Assembly (NCBI GenBank): GCA_001579985.1
Contig: LRSR01000834.1
Location: forward strand, 1 to 22,210
DNA: 22,210 nt
Reading direction: 5' to 3'
Origin: Hypsibius dujardini
Lineage: Eukaryota; Tardigrada; Eutardigrada; Parachela; Hypsibiidae
The translations under genes were made by a program, and so were the position numbers. Below are positions 1-9,276 of the stretch, piece after piece. The notes below the pieces were generated by a model that did no database searches, was not told the origin of the DNA, and worked only from the letters and a program-made list of their open reading frames with translations. Position 1 is the first letter of the stretch. Every line of letters begins with the position of its first letter.

Positions 1-990
1 ACAACGGAAATTCTGTACGAGGTGAATGAATAAGCGGTCCATTATTTGGTCCGCATATAACGTCCAGTTGAGCAATCAACTGGTATTTCACTGTATGGTT
101 TACGTTTGCGTTGATCGATAAATCAACCAGTCCACTGTTGTAAAGAAAGTCTATATTGACATTGGGTACATTGACCAGACCGAAGTAAACCTGTATAATT
201 AATTTTCAACCAACCCTTGAATCTGGCCCGCAGGATGAAATTCTGGTGGCTTTTCGGGACATCCATCCAGCGACGGATCGTCACTTGCTGATTGTACCGA
301 AGCGGCACATCGCTAGTGCAAAGTCCCTCACCGTCGTAGATATGGCTACCGGTATGCGATAATCACGAAGAAGGACATTGGTATTAAACAGCAGTGGCAA
401 TCAAGATGCTGTTGGAGTGGTCAGTCGAGCAGATTATTGTTTTTATGTTGGTGTCATTGCAGTGACACAACTTGCGGATGCCGGTAGGAAAGTCCTTTCG
501 GAAGCCGGCGTTGATCCTGCCGACGAAGAAGTCAGGTGAATATAAATTGCAAGGAAGAGGTAGACAAGTTTACTGGCACTGGCAGAGAGACGATCTGGTA
601 GATGCAGACTGACATTCTGGCTGACTGATGCACACTCAAGTAGACAACCAGGCACACTGACAGAGAGTCAGGCAGGCACCGGCAGACAGACATACAGACA
701 CACAGGCTGTCTGAGAGTCGGGCAGGCACAGACACACAGACAGAGTTTGTAAATCAATACAGGCAGACCCAGAGAGACAGAAAGAACGACAGACAGATAG
801 ACTAGCAGACAGACGAACAGACAAACATTGGTTAAACTTGCCGCTTTTTAGAATGGGATTTCATTGGCCGCCGTTCCACCTGATTCATCATCTGCATCTG
901 CACGTGCTATACCCCGTGTCCAAAATGGGCTTTCTGTCGCGCATCGTTTTCCGGCCGGATAGTTGGTGGTTTGTCTCGGTAGCTACATGA
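1..990 (+). CDS. HINT3: HINT3-like histidine triad (HIT) nucleotide hydrolase, 3' part of gene
   Basis: HIT-family proteins of this branch hydrolyse adenosine phosphoramidates and acyl-adenylates in cytosol or nucleus. Four exons join in phase: 1-21 (reads TTEILYE, donor GTGAAT), 234-351 (DEILVAFRDIHPATDRHL, then LLIVPKRHI), 463-535 (VTQLADAGRKVLSEAGVDP), and 852 to 978 or 990. The last exon carries the histidine triad HHLHLHVL, with His residues spaced as in the catalytic HxHxH motif, preceded by MGFHWPPF and followed by GFLSRIVFRPDSWWF, the order seen in animal HINT3. Introns are 212, 111 and 316 bp; the third holds a GACA/CAGA-rich islet. The 5' end (first Cys-containing exon) lies outside the window. 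The end is uncertain: either translation runs through GTAGCT to TGA at 988-990 (tail VAT), or the GT at 979 is a donor to a short last exon that I did not find. Family assignment is firm; the exact 3' end is not. Confidence 0.88.
600..836. repeat. Degenerate GACA/CAGA tetranucleotide islet in HINT3 intron 3
   Basis: Imperfect runs of CAGACAGA-like units fill most of the intron between the third and fourth HINT3 exons. They give long stop-poor frames on the minus strand rich in Cys, Ser, Leu and Val, which are not genes. Similar islets recur through the window in both orientations. Confidence 0.8.
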
Positions 991-1250
991 ATTGTGCGTT
1001 TTAGAGACAGTTTAATGTTGTTTTAATCAGGGATTTTTGCTTATTAGCCGGAGACTGTTCTTCAGGGACTGCGAAATAAGTCAGACGAACAACCTCACCA
1101 ATAGTTCCTGACTTCTGAATAGTTTCAAAAAGAGAAAAAAGTTCGGACCCTCGTTTGTTGAGTGCTTACCATTAGATTATTTTCAAATCAGGTTTTGTAG
1201 CTATGCTAAAGTTTGAGCTTAATTTCATCACGAATAGTACTCGGACTCAG
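991..1250. other. Short intergenic or 3' flanking stretch after HINT3
   Basis: No coding frame with family resemblance was found. It may contain 3' UTR of the HINT3-like gene; no canonical AATAAA was seen here. Confidence 0.4.
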
Positions 1251-1259
1251 AGTGATCTG

Positions 1260-1979
1260 ACTGACAAGGGAACGGAATGGTAGCCGACACGCCGATCTCT
1301 CTGAATATTTTTTGCGAATAGTGGACTAAATTAATAGATTTTAGCAAAACATTCCATCTGCAAACGAGCTCTGGTCTGAGCGGGTGAAATTGGAATGTTC
1401 CCCAATGTCTCTGCGGGTTTCAGATTCAATTCAAGCATTGATTGTTTGATTTTATTTTAATTTTGACCACTGTATAACGTCGTTTTTTTGAAAACGTTCG
1501 ATTCCAAGATTTTTGACACTCTTCCACTCCAAATTCGATTTGGAATCGTTTGACATCAGCAGAATCTTTTTTGGATGCCAGAGGGCGGAGTTATGGGCTA
1601 GTTTCAATCTAGGCTTCCGAGTGACGTTGCAGAAATGACCTATAGTTCCGCCCCCTATAATCCAAATAAGATTTTGCTGATGTCAATCGATTCCAAATCG
1701 AATTTTGAGTGGAAGAGTGTCAAAAATCTTGGAATCAAACGTTTTCAAAAAACGACGTTTTACAGTGGTTAAATTAAACTGAGTTTTGCTTGGGCATAAA
1801 TCAAACAATCAATGCTTGAACTGAATCAGAAACCCACAGTGCCATTGGGGAACTTTCCAATTTTCTCCCGCTCGTTTGCAGATGAAATTTTTTGCTAAAT
1901 CTATTAATTTAGTCCACTATTTGCAAAAAAAAAATATTCAGAGAGATCGGCGTGTCGGCTACCGTTCCCTTCCCTTGTG
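1260..1979. mobile_element. Foldback (long-inverted-repeat) non-autonomous element, copy 1
   Basis: Two arms of roughly 300 bp are reverse complements of each other. The left arm starts CTGACAAGGGAACGG, the right arm ends CCGTTCCCTTCCCTTGTG, and both carry matching inner blocks (GTGGACTAAATTAATAGATT against its complement near 1900, and GACATCAGCAGAAT against its complement near 1675). They surround a loop of about 45 bp centred near 1615. The imperfect 9-bp flanks AGTGATCTG (1251-1259) and AGTGGTCTG (1980-1988) look like a target-site duplication. There is no transposase frame. Long arms and a 9-bp duplication resemble Mutator-like MITEs, but this class is an inference; an 8-bp duplication with a hAT-type origin is possible. 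Copy 2 lies at about 11359-11806. Confidence 0.8.
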
Positions 1980-1988
1980 AGTGGTCTG

Positions 1989-3004
1989 CCGGTGATATAA
2001 AAAAGCGCCACCTATTGGTGCCCATGACTCAGCCAGACCAGAAGGTGTGGCCGTGTGACCGAATAAACCTCTCCAATCCGTATGGCCGAATGACGCGTTA
2101 TCGACCCAAGTTAGAGCCACTCGGCGCTCGCTCTCCAATTGTGTGGGTCGTGCCAGTAGAGTGACCAAAGTTTGAGCCGGAATCACGGGCAAGTGAAAGC
2201 TGTCTTTCACATGTGGTTAGAAAGCGCCGCTTGTCCACGTCACTCATGCGCAGTCGCTCAGTCAGGATTTCCGCGAAGGATCGGAATTTGTGAGTCTCCT
2301 ACGTAATCTTCGCATCATCACTGCCGCTGCCACAGACAGCAACCCCCATCTCTCTTAACAATTGCACCATCTCCCAACCAAAGCTGAAGCGGTCTCTCTC
2401 CTCTCCACTTCCCAATTTGTAAGTTGCAGGAAACTGTAAAGTAATTAAAAAATTGCCAAAATGCACAATATTGACTGCACCATTTGTGAACCTTCTCCTC
2501 GCTCGGAGAACGACAAGTGTAAATTGTGGGCCGTCAACGAATACGAATCGGATCGTCTGGAGAAAAATGAGCAGTTTTTGTTTTAAGAAATGAAGAATTA
2601 ATTGATGGACATTTTTCCTCCAACAGAAATGTCTTGCGTGATCGTGAGTATTACTTGCCTGCACTTTTATTCCAGTCTTGCGCGGAGCAGGAGAGAGCGA
2701 TGATGTCATCGCGGACCGCGTGCATTGATTGATTTGATTGTGAAATAAACACACCAGCAAGTATGAGTGTGTCTGCTCGTCGATTGCTTGATTGATTTTG
2801 TTTAACAAGACAGTCGTTTACTTCGTTATGGTTCATTCATTTTTGTAATGTGAATTCAATTTTGCTTGTTCGATAATTTGATTGATTCTTCGTTGAAACT
2901 TCCTGATAAAATTAGTGTGAGTATATAAGGATAACTGCACCGGTCATAATTAATGAATTGCTAGTGCTAGTCTGTAGTGCTACATTTCACTCACCAATAG
3001 TGTT
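1989..3004. other. Intergenic region, no supported gene
   Basis: There are several open frames on both strands but none with recognisable family features. A 42-codon + strand frame starts at 2461 (MHNIDCTICEPSPRSEN) and ends at TAA near 2587. It has a C-x-x-C pair but no splice or homology support. A TATATAAGG string at 2922-2930 could be a core promoter but has no gene attached. ATTG/TTGATT repeats are scattered from 2720 to 2890. Confidence 0.4.
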
Positions 3005-3194
3005 GTTTAAATCAAACTTTTGAAGTTAAATAAAATTTTAAATCAATTTAAATCGGGCAATATGTGGTTTTAAATCAGAATAAAAATCATCGTCTCAAAA
3101 ACTTATTTTATTATATTTTAGTTTAATTGAAGATCATTTTTTATTTAAATTGTTTAAATTAATCTGTAATTTAAATTAATCCAAATTTTTTTAA

Positions 3195-3342
3195 TGTACG
3201 GTGCAAAAGACAGTGCAATGTGCAGGCTTTTCCTAGTACGCACGTAGCCACAAGATAGCGCTACCCGAGTCAAGTCATTTACCTCGGTGAGAGCCAACCA
3301 TGCGCGTACGAGGATAAACCTGCAGGTCTTTTACACCGTACA
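3195..3342. mobile_element. 148-bp hairpin MITE-like element nested in the foldback
   Basis: The ends TGTACGGTGCAAAAGAC and GTCTTTTACACCGTACA are inverted repeats. Complementarity continues inward (CTAGTACGCACG against CGCGTACGAGG) around a loop of about 50 bp. Both sides are flanked by TTTAA (3190-3194 and 3343-3347), which fits a 5-bp target duplication, although the host sequence is itself rich in TTTAA. Confidence 0.65.
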
Positions 3343-3359
3343 TTTAAAAAAATTGAATT

Positions 3360-3493
3360 AATTTAAATTAATTTTTGAGACGATGATTTAATTCTAATTT
3401 AAAATCTCATTTTGCCCAATTTAAATTAATTTTTGAGACGATGATTTAATTCTGATTTAAAATCTCATTTTGCCCAATTTAAATTAATTTTTA
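3360..3493. repeat. 58-bp tandem duplication, about 2.3 copies
   Basis: Units at 3360-3417 and 3418-3475 differ at one visible base (A at 3396, G at 3454). A partial third unit runs to 3493. Each unit contains TTTTTGAGACGATGATTT and AAAATCTCATTTTGCCC. Near identity implies a recent duplication, limited to one arm of the foldback. Confidence 0.85.
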
Positions 3494-3520
3494 ATTTGAT
3501 TTAACTTCAAATAAATGTAT

Positions 3521-4490
3521 GTTGATTGAAGTAACCACAAGGCCGCACCTGGCAACTTGATTTAAATCAAATACTGATTTAAATACCGCAAGCGTGAGCC
3601 AACAGGTATTTAAATTGAAAATTAAAAGTCTGCTTGATTTTGAATTTAAATTAAAATAAATGGAATTACTGTTCACGCAAAAATGCATTCCTTAGGCATT
3701 GTAAACCATATTTTAAATTAATCTAAACAACACTACTCACCATGCAATGGGGGTGATCAAGCTTGTACTAAATTACACGTTTAGGAAATTTTATTTTTTT
3801 TAAATTTGTTATAGGTCTTTTTCTATCCTATTTATAGTATATTTGATATATCACGTGTAATTATGTAGTAGTATTCACTATTTTCACTATTGTTGTTTAT
3901 GTGTTAATTGTTTTTTATGATGAAATTTTATTCTCCTGCAATGATTGTGATAGTGTTTTGAAACATTTTCGTCCTTTTCTTGCAAAATTCTGTAATTGTT
4001 TGAGTGACAGTTCCATCGTTTTTCGTTGTTAGCAAAAATTAAAATTTCATAATTGTTACTTAAACTATAAATACCTACTAAATAATTGAAGTGTTGAAAA
4101 TTAAAAGCCTACGGTCATTTTACTGGACTATTCTTTCTACAATACTTTTATTCTTTTATATTAATTTGATGTCACCCACAAAATTTTATTCCACTGTTGT
4201 GCACCGGTTAAATGTGTATAGTTTTGTTTAGATATATTTTAAAGATGTTTTGAATGGCTCAAAAATCGGCTTTTACTTTAAGTAGTATATTTATTTTATT
4301 TAACATCGCTAAATTTATTTTAATTGGAATATTTTATTTAAAGCCTGATTTTAAGTGCTGAAAATATGGCCTGCCTTTTAAATAAAATAAGTATTTTATG
4401 TAACTAAACTTTACCGGTAGATTTAAAAGTATTTAATATTTTTTTCAAATTCAAACACGTTACTTTAACAACACTAATGCTTTGAATACC
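3521..4490. other. AT-rich intergenic DNA
   Basis: This stretch is strongly A+T rich, with many TTTAAA/ATTTAAAT words that resemble the neighbouring foldback repeat. No coding frame, RNA gene or clear transposon end was recognised. Confidence 0.4.
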
Positions 4491-5100
4491 CCTCGGTCGT
4501 TTTCTTTCGGTCATTGCGAGACGCAATAATTCACTTTATACATGGTTCTTTGTTTGAAGTGGGTACGCGGTCGCACGCGCGAACCACCGAAAGTGGGTGC
4601 GCCAGTTAGCCGGGTACTCCGCAGATCAGGTGACGCCAGGCTGAGCAATGGCGTGTCGAGAAATGACGCTGCGTTTGCGTTCAGTGAGCCTCTCGCTCTG
4701 TCTGTCTGTCTGTAATGAGAACATGCCGACGAGTCATAAACGCCAGCGAGATATCGATTCTTCGCGTATGCACCACGACCCCGGCACATGATACACGACA
4801 CATGACGCGCGCAGCGAGCTCCTCACCTGGCCGTAATGCTTGACTGACCAATGTCAAAGCCACTTTCCTGCTGCGGAAAAGTAACTATAAAGTGGCCGCA
4901 ATTTGGTCAGGCAATCATTTTGGCCATGTCAGTATGCCATCAAGACATGGCTCTAATTCTGTCTGATGGCTCAAACTTGGATCACTTGGTTTTTCCTGGC
5001 GACTAGCTGTATCTCGGATTGTACAGCATTATTGCCACGGGTGTTTTGTAGAGAAAGACGCCGTTTCAGGGCGTGATGCGTTGTTTACCCACTGAAACGT
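4491..5100. other. GC-richer 5' flank of the CREB-like gene
   Basis: Base composition rises sharply against the preceding AT-rich block, with many CpG words (for example 4560-4640 and 4800-4830) and a short CTGTCTGTCTGT run near 4698. It is probably promoter or 5' UTR territory of the downstream bZIP gene, judged only from position and composition. No obvious TATA box was seen. Confidence 0.35.
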
Positions 5101-5119
5101 CGTGCTGACGTCGAGCACG
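5101..5119. promoter_or_regulatory. CRE-like site in a dyad, upstream of the CREB-like gene
   Basis: The motif TGACGTCG at 5106-5113 matches seven of eight bases of the consensus cAMP response element TGACGTCA. It sits inside a 19-bp imperfect palindrome with CGTGCT and AGCACG arms. Its position about 100 bp before the predicted start codon suggests autoregulation. Confidence 0.5.
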
Positions 5120-5153
5120 GCCTTTCATTTCTCTCCTTTCTCTCTTTTTTCAG

Positions 5154-5161
5154 TGACGTAA
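5154..5161 (+). promoter_or_regulatory. Second CRE-like site TGACGTAA
   Basis: TGACGTAA is a frequent functional variant of the cAMP response element. It lies 41 bp after the first site and 56 bp before the ATG. It could lie in the 5' UTR, and the TTTTTTCAG just before it also looks like a splice acceptor. Confidence 0.4.
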
Positions 5162-5185
5162 ATCGGACAAGTTTCTCTCAGGCTC

Positions 5186-5210
5186 GCTCTCTCTCTCTCT
5201 CTCTCTCTCA
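5186..5210. repeat. (CT)n microsatellite before the CREB start
   Basis: An almost pure CT run ends in CATAG just before AAAATGATG. It could be a simple 5' UTR repeat or the polypyrimidine tract of an acceptor at 5212-5213. In the latter case the true first coding exon would lie further upstream. Confidence 0.8.
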
Positions 5211-5216
5211 TAGAAA

Positions 5217-7896
5217 ATGATGAGTTCCGGTAAGGCGAGCGACGACGACTACGACTCTGACGAGGAGGACCATTCCGCTGTTTCCGAGCCGAATTCACTG
5301 GATCACGATAACAAATCCTCTCTCCACAAACAAGGACGACTTCCGGTCACCGGCGGAGGAGGACGAGGCAAAGCTGCGGCTACAGCAAAGTCCGGCAAAC
5401 GGGGAACCGGTTCCGGTGACGGCGGCCAGTCCGTCCAGCAGTTGTCGATTGGACCGAACGGAAACCTCCAGTATCAGACACCGAACGGTATGTTTTCACC
5501 TTTCATTCCCATCGTATTCTTTAACCGCAACAGTATTTTTTTGGTGGTGTTGTAACTTTATTACGTGAATTGTTAGCGAGTCTGTCAATAGTCATTCAAT
5601 GAGCTTAGACTGATAGTAACATAGTATGACTACATTAAGGAAAGAGTCCTCCCTTAGGTGATTGAAGGTTTCCAATCGGTGGGAGAACTACAGACAGACA
5701 CTTATTGATAGGTGAGCTGCCAGATGGGTAGGTATGGTAGATTAATGAGAAAATCGACGGACAGACCAGAAATTAGGCAGGTTTATTAACTGAGAAACAG
5801 ATAGAACTTGTAAATCAGTATAAGCAGATAGGCAGACAGATAGACACACACACACAGACAAGCAGACAGATAGTCAGACAGGCAAATAGAATGACAGATT
5901 TGCAGACAAGGGAAGCGAGAGACTGAAAGACGAATAAGTTGAAAGACAGGCAGGCCATAGACAGGCAAGGGCAAGACAGACATGCAGGCGCTTTAAGTTC
6001 GAATGCGCGGCGTATGGAGTTGCCAGATGTATTCCTTCAGTCAGCTGCGGTGTGTACCGGCTCCGATTGAGGGGTGGGCGGTGTAAATATTATCGATTGA
6101 AAAGTGGAGGACCCGGTATCGTTTCCAATCATCTCTCTCTCTCTGTCTGTCTGTCTGTGATGCGCCTTGAAGAAACGTTCGTCACTGCTTCGTCGCAGCC
6201 AGAGAGACCTCTTTAGTCTTCCCACTGCTACTTCCACCTGATCCGATTGCTCAATCTCTTTGAAGAAAGAGGTCTGACGTATTTTCCAGCGACTTGTTTA
6301 ATGGAAGACATTTTCGCAGGGTCCCTCTTATCTGACCTTTTCTGTCGCTGTGTGTTTGAATCGTATATATAGATTAGATTAAGGTAGCAAACAGACCCCC
6401 TGAATAAATTTATACGACGCTTTTTCCTTGTGGTCTATCGCTATTTACTAGGTGTCAATTTTGTTATTTTTGTTTGCGGCATTTACAGGAATCGTCCAGG
6501 TGGTTGCTGCTCCCTTCAATTTGGCCAACAGCAACAACAATGGCGGTACCTCGACAGACTTGGGATCTCATGGCACTACGGTTATTATGACCCATGATGG
6601 TCAGCAGTTTGTGATTCCTCTCCCTCGTAAGTGCAGCCACTTTTACGTATGTGTGATTGCTTGATTTGGCTGCTCGATTGCAAGCCTGCTTTCGATTACA
6701 ACTTCTTCCTAATTATTGATTGATTTGTATGCCAGCATGGCTGCAAATATTTTCGATTTCTTATTGATTGATTATTTGATTAGATGCTTACTGGATAATT
6801 CCTCCCACCATATTGCAAGGAGCTTGAAATGTTTGTGATTGTTTTTGCAGTTGGAAACGATCAGTTGATCAAGCAGCAGCAGCATGTAAGTACTGTAGAT
6901 GATTACTTTTGCGGTTTAGCCGTTTATTATTTAACTGATGTCTTTTCCGTTGGATGACTAATGCCTTTTGCTGTTTTTGATAGGCTGGTGGCAGTATGAA
7001 CAGCAACAGTTCAAGTGGAAGTGGATCAAGCAGCGCCAACATTCTCTCTTCGTCAAATAATCTGTCCGGTCAGCAGCAAGTCATGGCCGAGGAGGTCGGA
7101 AGGAAGCGTGAAACGCGCCTGCTGAAGAATAGGTAGATCCTTACTTAGACCACAGCGCGTCTCTTGCTAAACCCTAAATATGTTTTGCGTGCTCTTAGCG
7201 TTGCACCTTTTTGATCTCTTTGTGTTGATGTCTGCCGAACTGGGGGGGGGGCCTTTTTGTCTAACTTTCTTTTCTCTCCGCGTGCTTGTATTTGTTTACA
7301 AGCTCTGTTCTCAAATTCGTTTGCAATCACGGTTGATACTTTCGATGGTTGCATGAGCCTATTGGCGTGTGTTTTGACTATTCTTCCCTTTGTCTATCTT
7401 TCTGTATATCTCTGTCTCTCTGTCTGCTTGTTTATATGTCTGCCTTGCTGTTCAGATGCTTTTGTTTTCGCTTTTGCTTACTGGATGACTATCTGTTTGC
7501 CTATTTGACTTGAAGGTCTGCCTGCCTTTCAATTTGTCTGTCTACCTTTCTGATTAATTGGAGTTTGTCTTTATCTGGCTAACTGGAGACCTGTCTGTTC
7601 TGCGGTTTACCTTCTTAGTTGTCTGTCTCTGTGGTGGTTTGTTTGACTGCTGACGGACTGGATCTCAATCTTTCTCCATGTCTTCCTGCGCATTTATTTC
7701 CTTGAATTTAAGCCAGAAGCTAATGCCTCAAACCTTTGCTTACAGGGAAGCGGCCAAGGAGTGCCGCAGGAAAAAGAAGGAGTACATCAAATGTCTCGAA
7801 AATCGCGTGGCTGTGTTGGAAAACCAGAATAAGGCCCTGATTGAAGAGCTCAAGTCCCTGAAGGAACTCTACTGCAAGTCCACAACCCACGACTAA
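5217..7896 (+). CDS. CREB1: CREB/ATF1-type bZIP transcription factor
   Basis: Nuclear bZIP factor that dimerises and binds cAMP response elements. Five exons join in phase: 5217-5487, 6489-6626, 6851-6885, 6984-7132, 7746-7896, giving 247 residues. Residues 1-90 are acidic then Gly/Lys rich (DDDYDSDEEDHS). Residues about 120-136 (TTVIMTHDGQQFVIPLP) match the end of the CREB glutamine-rich domain. Residues 184-247 form the basic region (GRKRETRLLKNREAAKECRR) and zipper, with leucines at 215, 222, 229 and 236 and the CREB signature EYIKCLENRVAVLENQN. The intron splitting NR|EAA in the basic region is at the position known in animal CREB/CREM/ATF1 genes. No kinase-inducible RRPSY motif is visible in these exons or in intron 1, so this may be a short isoform or the domain may be encoded upstream. 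The start is the first of two adjacent ATGs. bZIP identity is near certain; the N-terminus is provisional. Confidence 0.92.
5680..5990. repeat. Degenerate GACA/CAGA islet in CREB intron 1
   Basis: Repeated CAGACAGA, GACAGGCA and ACACACACAC words lie within the 1001-bp first intron. A TCTCTCTCTGTCTGTCTGTCTG run near 6130-6160 lies in the opposite orientation. Confidence 0.75.
7242..7251. repeat. Ten-base G run in CREB intron 4
   Basis: Pure G homopolymer in the intron between the last two CREB exons, and therefore a likely place for length errors. Confidence 0.9.
7380..7640. repeat. TGTC/CTGT islet in CREB intron 4
   Basis: Degenerate CTGTCTGTC units fill much of the 613-bp intron before the zipper exon, in the opposite orientation to the islet of intron 1. 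Confidence 0.75.
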
Positions 7897-8310
7897 GGCC
7901 GATCCATGTGCACCTTCTTTAGCCCAAAGCCTCCTACTTGTTTGGACACATACTTTCACATTGAGCTTTTACCTTTGTGTCGTTTTTTTCCTGAACGGGG
8001 AGAGAGGGCATAGTTTTTATAGCGACACTTTCTTTTTTCTTGATTCATTTGTTCTGTTTGATGGTGCGCCTCCAATCGAGTTGGGTGCATCTGTTTGTTG
8101 CATGTATACTTAGCTAAGTCTACTAAGGAAAGGGTTCGCTTTTAGCGTTGGTTTGCAGATAATCACGCTGGACCCAATTCAATTTCTTTTTATGTGAAGT
8201 ATTGGTAATAGATAGGAAATAACCCGTTGACATACACACATCAAGGGCAGACTGACTGACAGACAAACAGATAGGGAGACATACAGACGGACAGGCAGAC
8301 GGATGAACAA

Positions 8311-8315
<5 letters not shown>
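7897..8315. other. CREB 3' flank, probable 3' UTR
   Basis: This follows the CREB stop codon. No canonical AATAAA was seen in the first 400 bases, so the polyadenylation site is not placed. There is no coding signal. Confidence 0.4.

Positions 8316-8382
<67 letters not shown>
8316..8382. repeat. (GACA)n microsatellite, about 17 uninterrupted units
   Basis: This is the purest tetranucleotide run in the window. Degenerate GACA units flank it from about 8240 to 8415. Confidence 0.95.
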
Positions 8383-8383
<1 letters not shown>

Positions 8384-8415
8384 TGGATAGAAAGACAAAA
8401 GACAGACAAGCCAAT

Positions 8416-9106
8416 AGACCAATAGCAATCAGTCACAGACATGGATTGTTGTCCAGCTGAGAGTAAGAATGAGAAAGTTTGTCCCAAGTCCTAATGCGAT
8501 GAACTTCAAATGGCAAGATATGCACACTGTTGGAAGATGAGCGGTAAAAGCTTGTCGAAGGATACTGTATCCATAACTTATTTAATCATTTAACATCTTG
8601 CCCTTGCCGTCGCCTGTTTCCCATCCGAATGATCAGACCACATGAGCTTTTTAGCATGCTTGGATATTTTTGTCGTTAAGCCAATCCTTGTGCCCAGAAA
8701 TTGCGATGGCTGACGAAAGAAAAAATTCAAAATCAAAATAATCCGTTGCAAATGGCAGTTGGCCGCTTCAACATGTAACATAACATTTAAATAGGAACAA
8801 AAAAGGCAAACTAGGATTTAAACCGCTGCACTACCAGCTAACTCACAAAACAATATGTATTTAAGCCGGCAAGCCCACGTTAAAACAGTCTAGAGAGTAC
8901 TAATATTTTGCAAAATTGAAATACGTTCTGCCATAATTTTTTCGCCCGACAGGTCTGAGTCCGTCCGTCCATCTGTCTCCGATCTCCCCTCAAGGCCGCG
9001 ACTGACGATGACGACCATCATTTCACGTGTGAGCGTGGCCTTTGTTGAGGTTATTCGCGCACAACGCGACAACCTTAGCCGGCGTGGCGTGGCGCAGCTG
9101 CGGCAG
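8416..9106. other. Region between CREB and the ATPase beta exons
   Basis: It should contain the first exon or promoter of the downstream beta-subunit gene, but I could not find an in-phase start exon. One frame starts at ATG 9008 and another short one lies near 8540; neither joins in the required phase. A TCCGTCCGTCC stretch lies near 8960. Confidence 0.35.
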
Positions 9107-9268
9107 CTTTCTTTACAACCGCCAGGAGAGAACTTACACAGGAAGAACGTCCTGCAGCTAGGCCAAAATCCTCTCCTTTTACGTCATTTTCTACGCTGTC
9201 CTCTTGGGATTCTGTGCGTTCATGTTGTATGTCTTCGTTGTTACTCTTAATCCGAAACAGCCCAAATG
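9107..9268 (+). CDS. ATP1B: ATPase beta exon: cytoplasmic TGRT motif and transmembrane helix
   Basis: The reading starts FLYNRQERTYTGRTSCS, hits TAG at 9159-9161, and continues AKILSFYVIFYAVLLGF then CAFMLYVFVVTLNPKQPK. The family pattern is FxxNxxxxxxLGRTxxSWAKILLFYVIFY, so frame and order are kept on both sides of the stop. About 23 hydrophobic residues after AKIL form the single membrane span. Possible acceptors are the AG at 9096-9097 or 9105-9106 (same phase). The donor is GTAGCA at 9269, leaving phase 2. Upstream in the same frame there is a TGA at 9030 and no ATG, so a separate first exon is needed. Confidence 0.82.
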
Positions 9269-9276
9269 GTAGCATA

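Larger units (their letters stand above)
3005..3520. repeat. AT-rich foldback repeat with nested hairpin element
   Basis: The left arm (about 3005-3105) is the approximate reverse complement of about 3415-3520. Shared landmarks are CATCGTCTCAAAAA on the left against TTTTTGAGACGATG on the right, and CGGGCAATAT against a TTGCCC block. The right arm contains a tandem duplication (3360-3475). The space between the arms holds a separate hairpin at 3195-3342. No coding capacity is visible. Confidence 0.75.

Noticed and set aside
1952-2210. Overlapping 70- and 83-codon frames at the right end of foldback copy 1
   Set aside because: They start inside the element arm and have no family features or conserved partner in copy 2.
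2461-2589. Small frame MHNIDCTICEPSPRSEN as a HINT-type first exon or small gene
   Set aside because: It lies downstream of the HINT3 catalytic exon, has no splice partner and only a chance-level C-x-x-C.
2299-2808. 169-codon minus-strand open frame
   Set aside because: No recognisable motif, no splice context, overlaps low-complexity sequence, and composition is not obviously coding.
8123-8487. Two long minus-strand frames rich in VCLSVCLS repeats
   Set aside because: Produced by the (GACA)n microsatellite read in a tetranucleotide-periodic frame.
9147-9161. A 13-base GT-AG micro-intron removing the TAG
   Set aside because: Far shorter than any normal animal intron, and its removal would shift the frame of AKILSFY.
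9075-9275. Minus-strand frame starting MLPFGLFRIKSNNED with a possible GTAAGT donor
   Set aside because: It is antisense to the beta-subunit membrane exon, whose + strand translation has clear family similarity.
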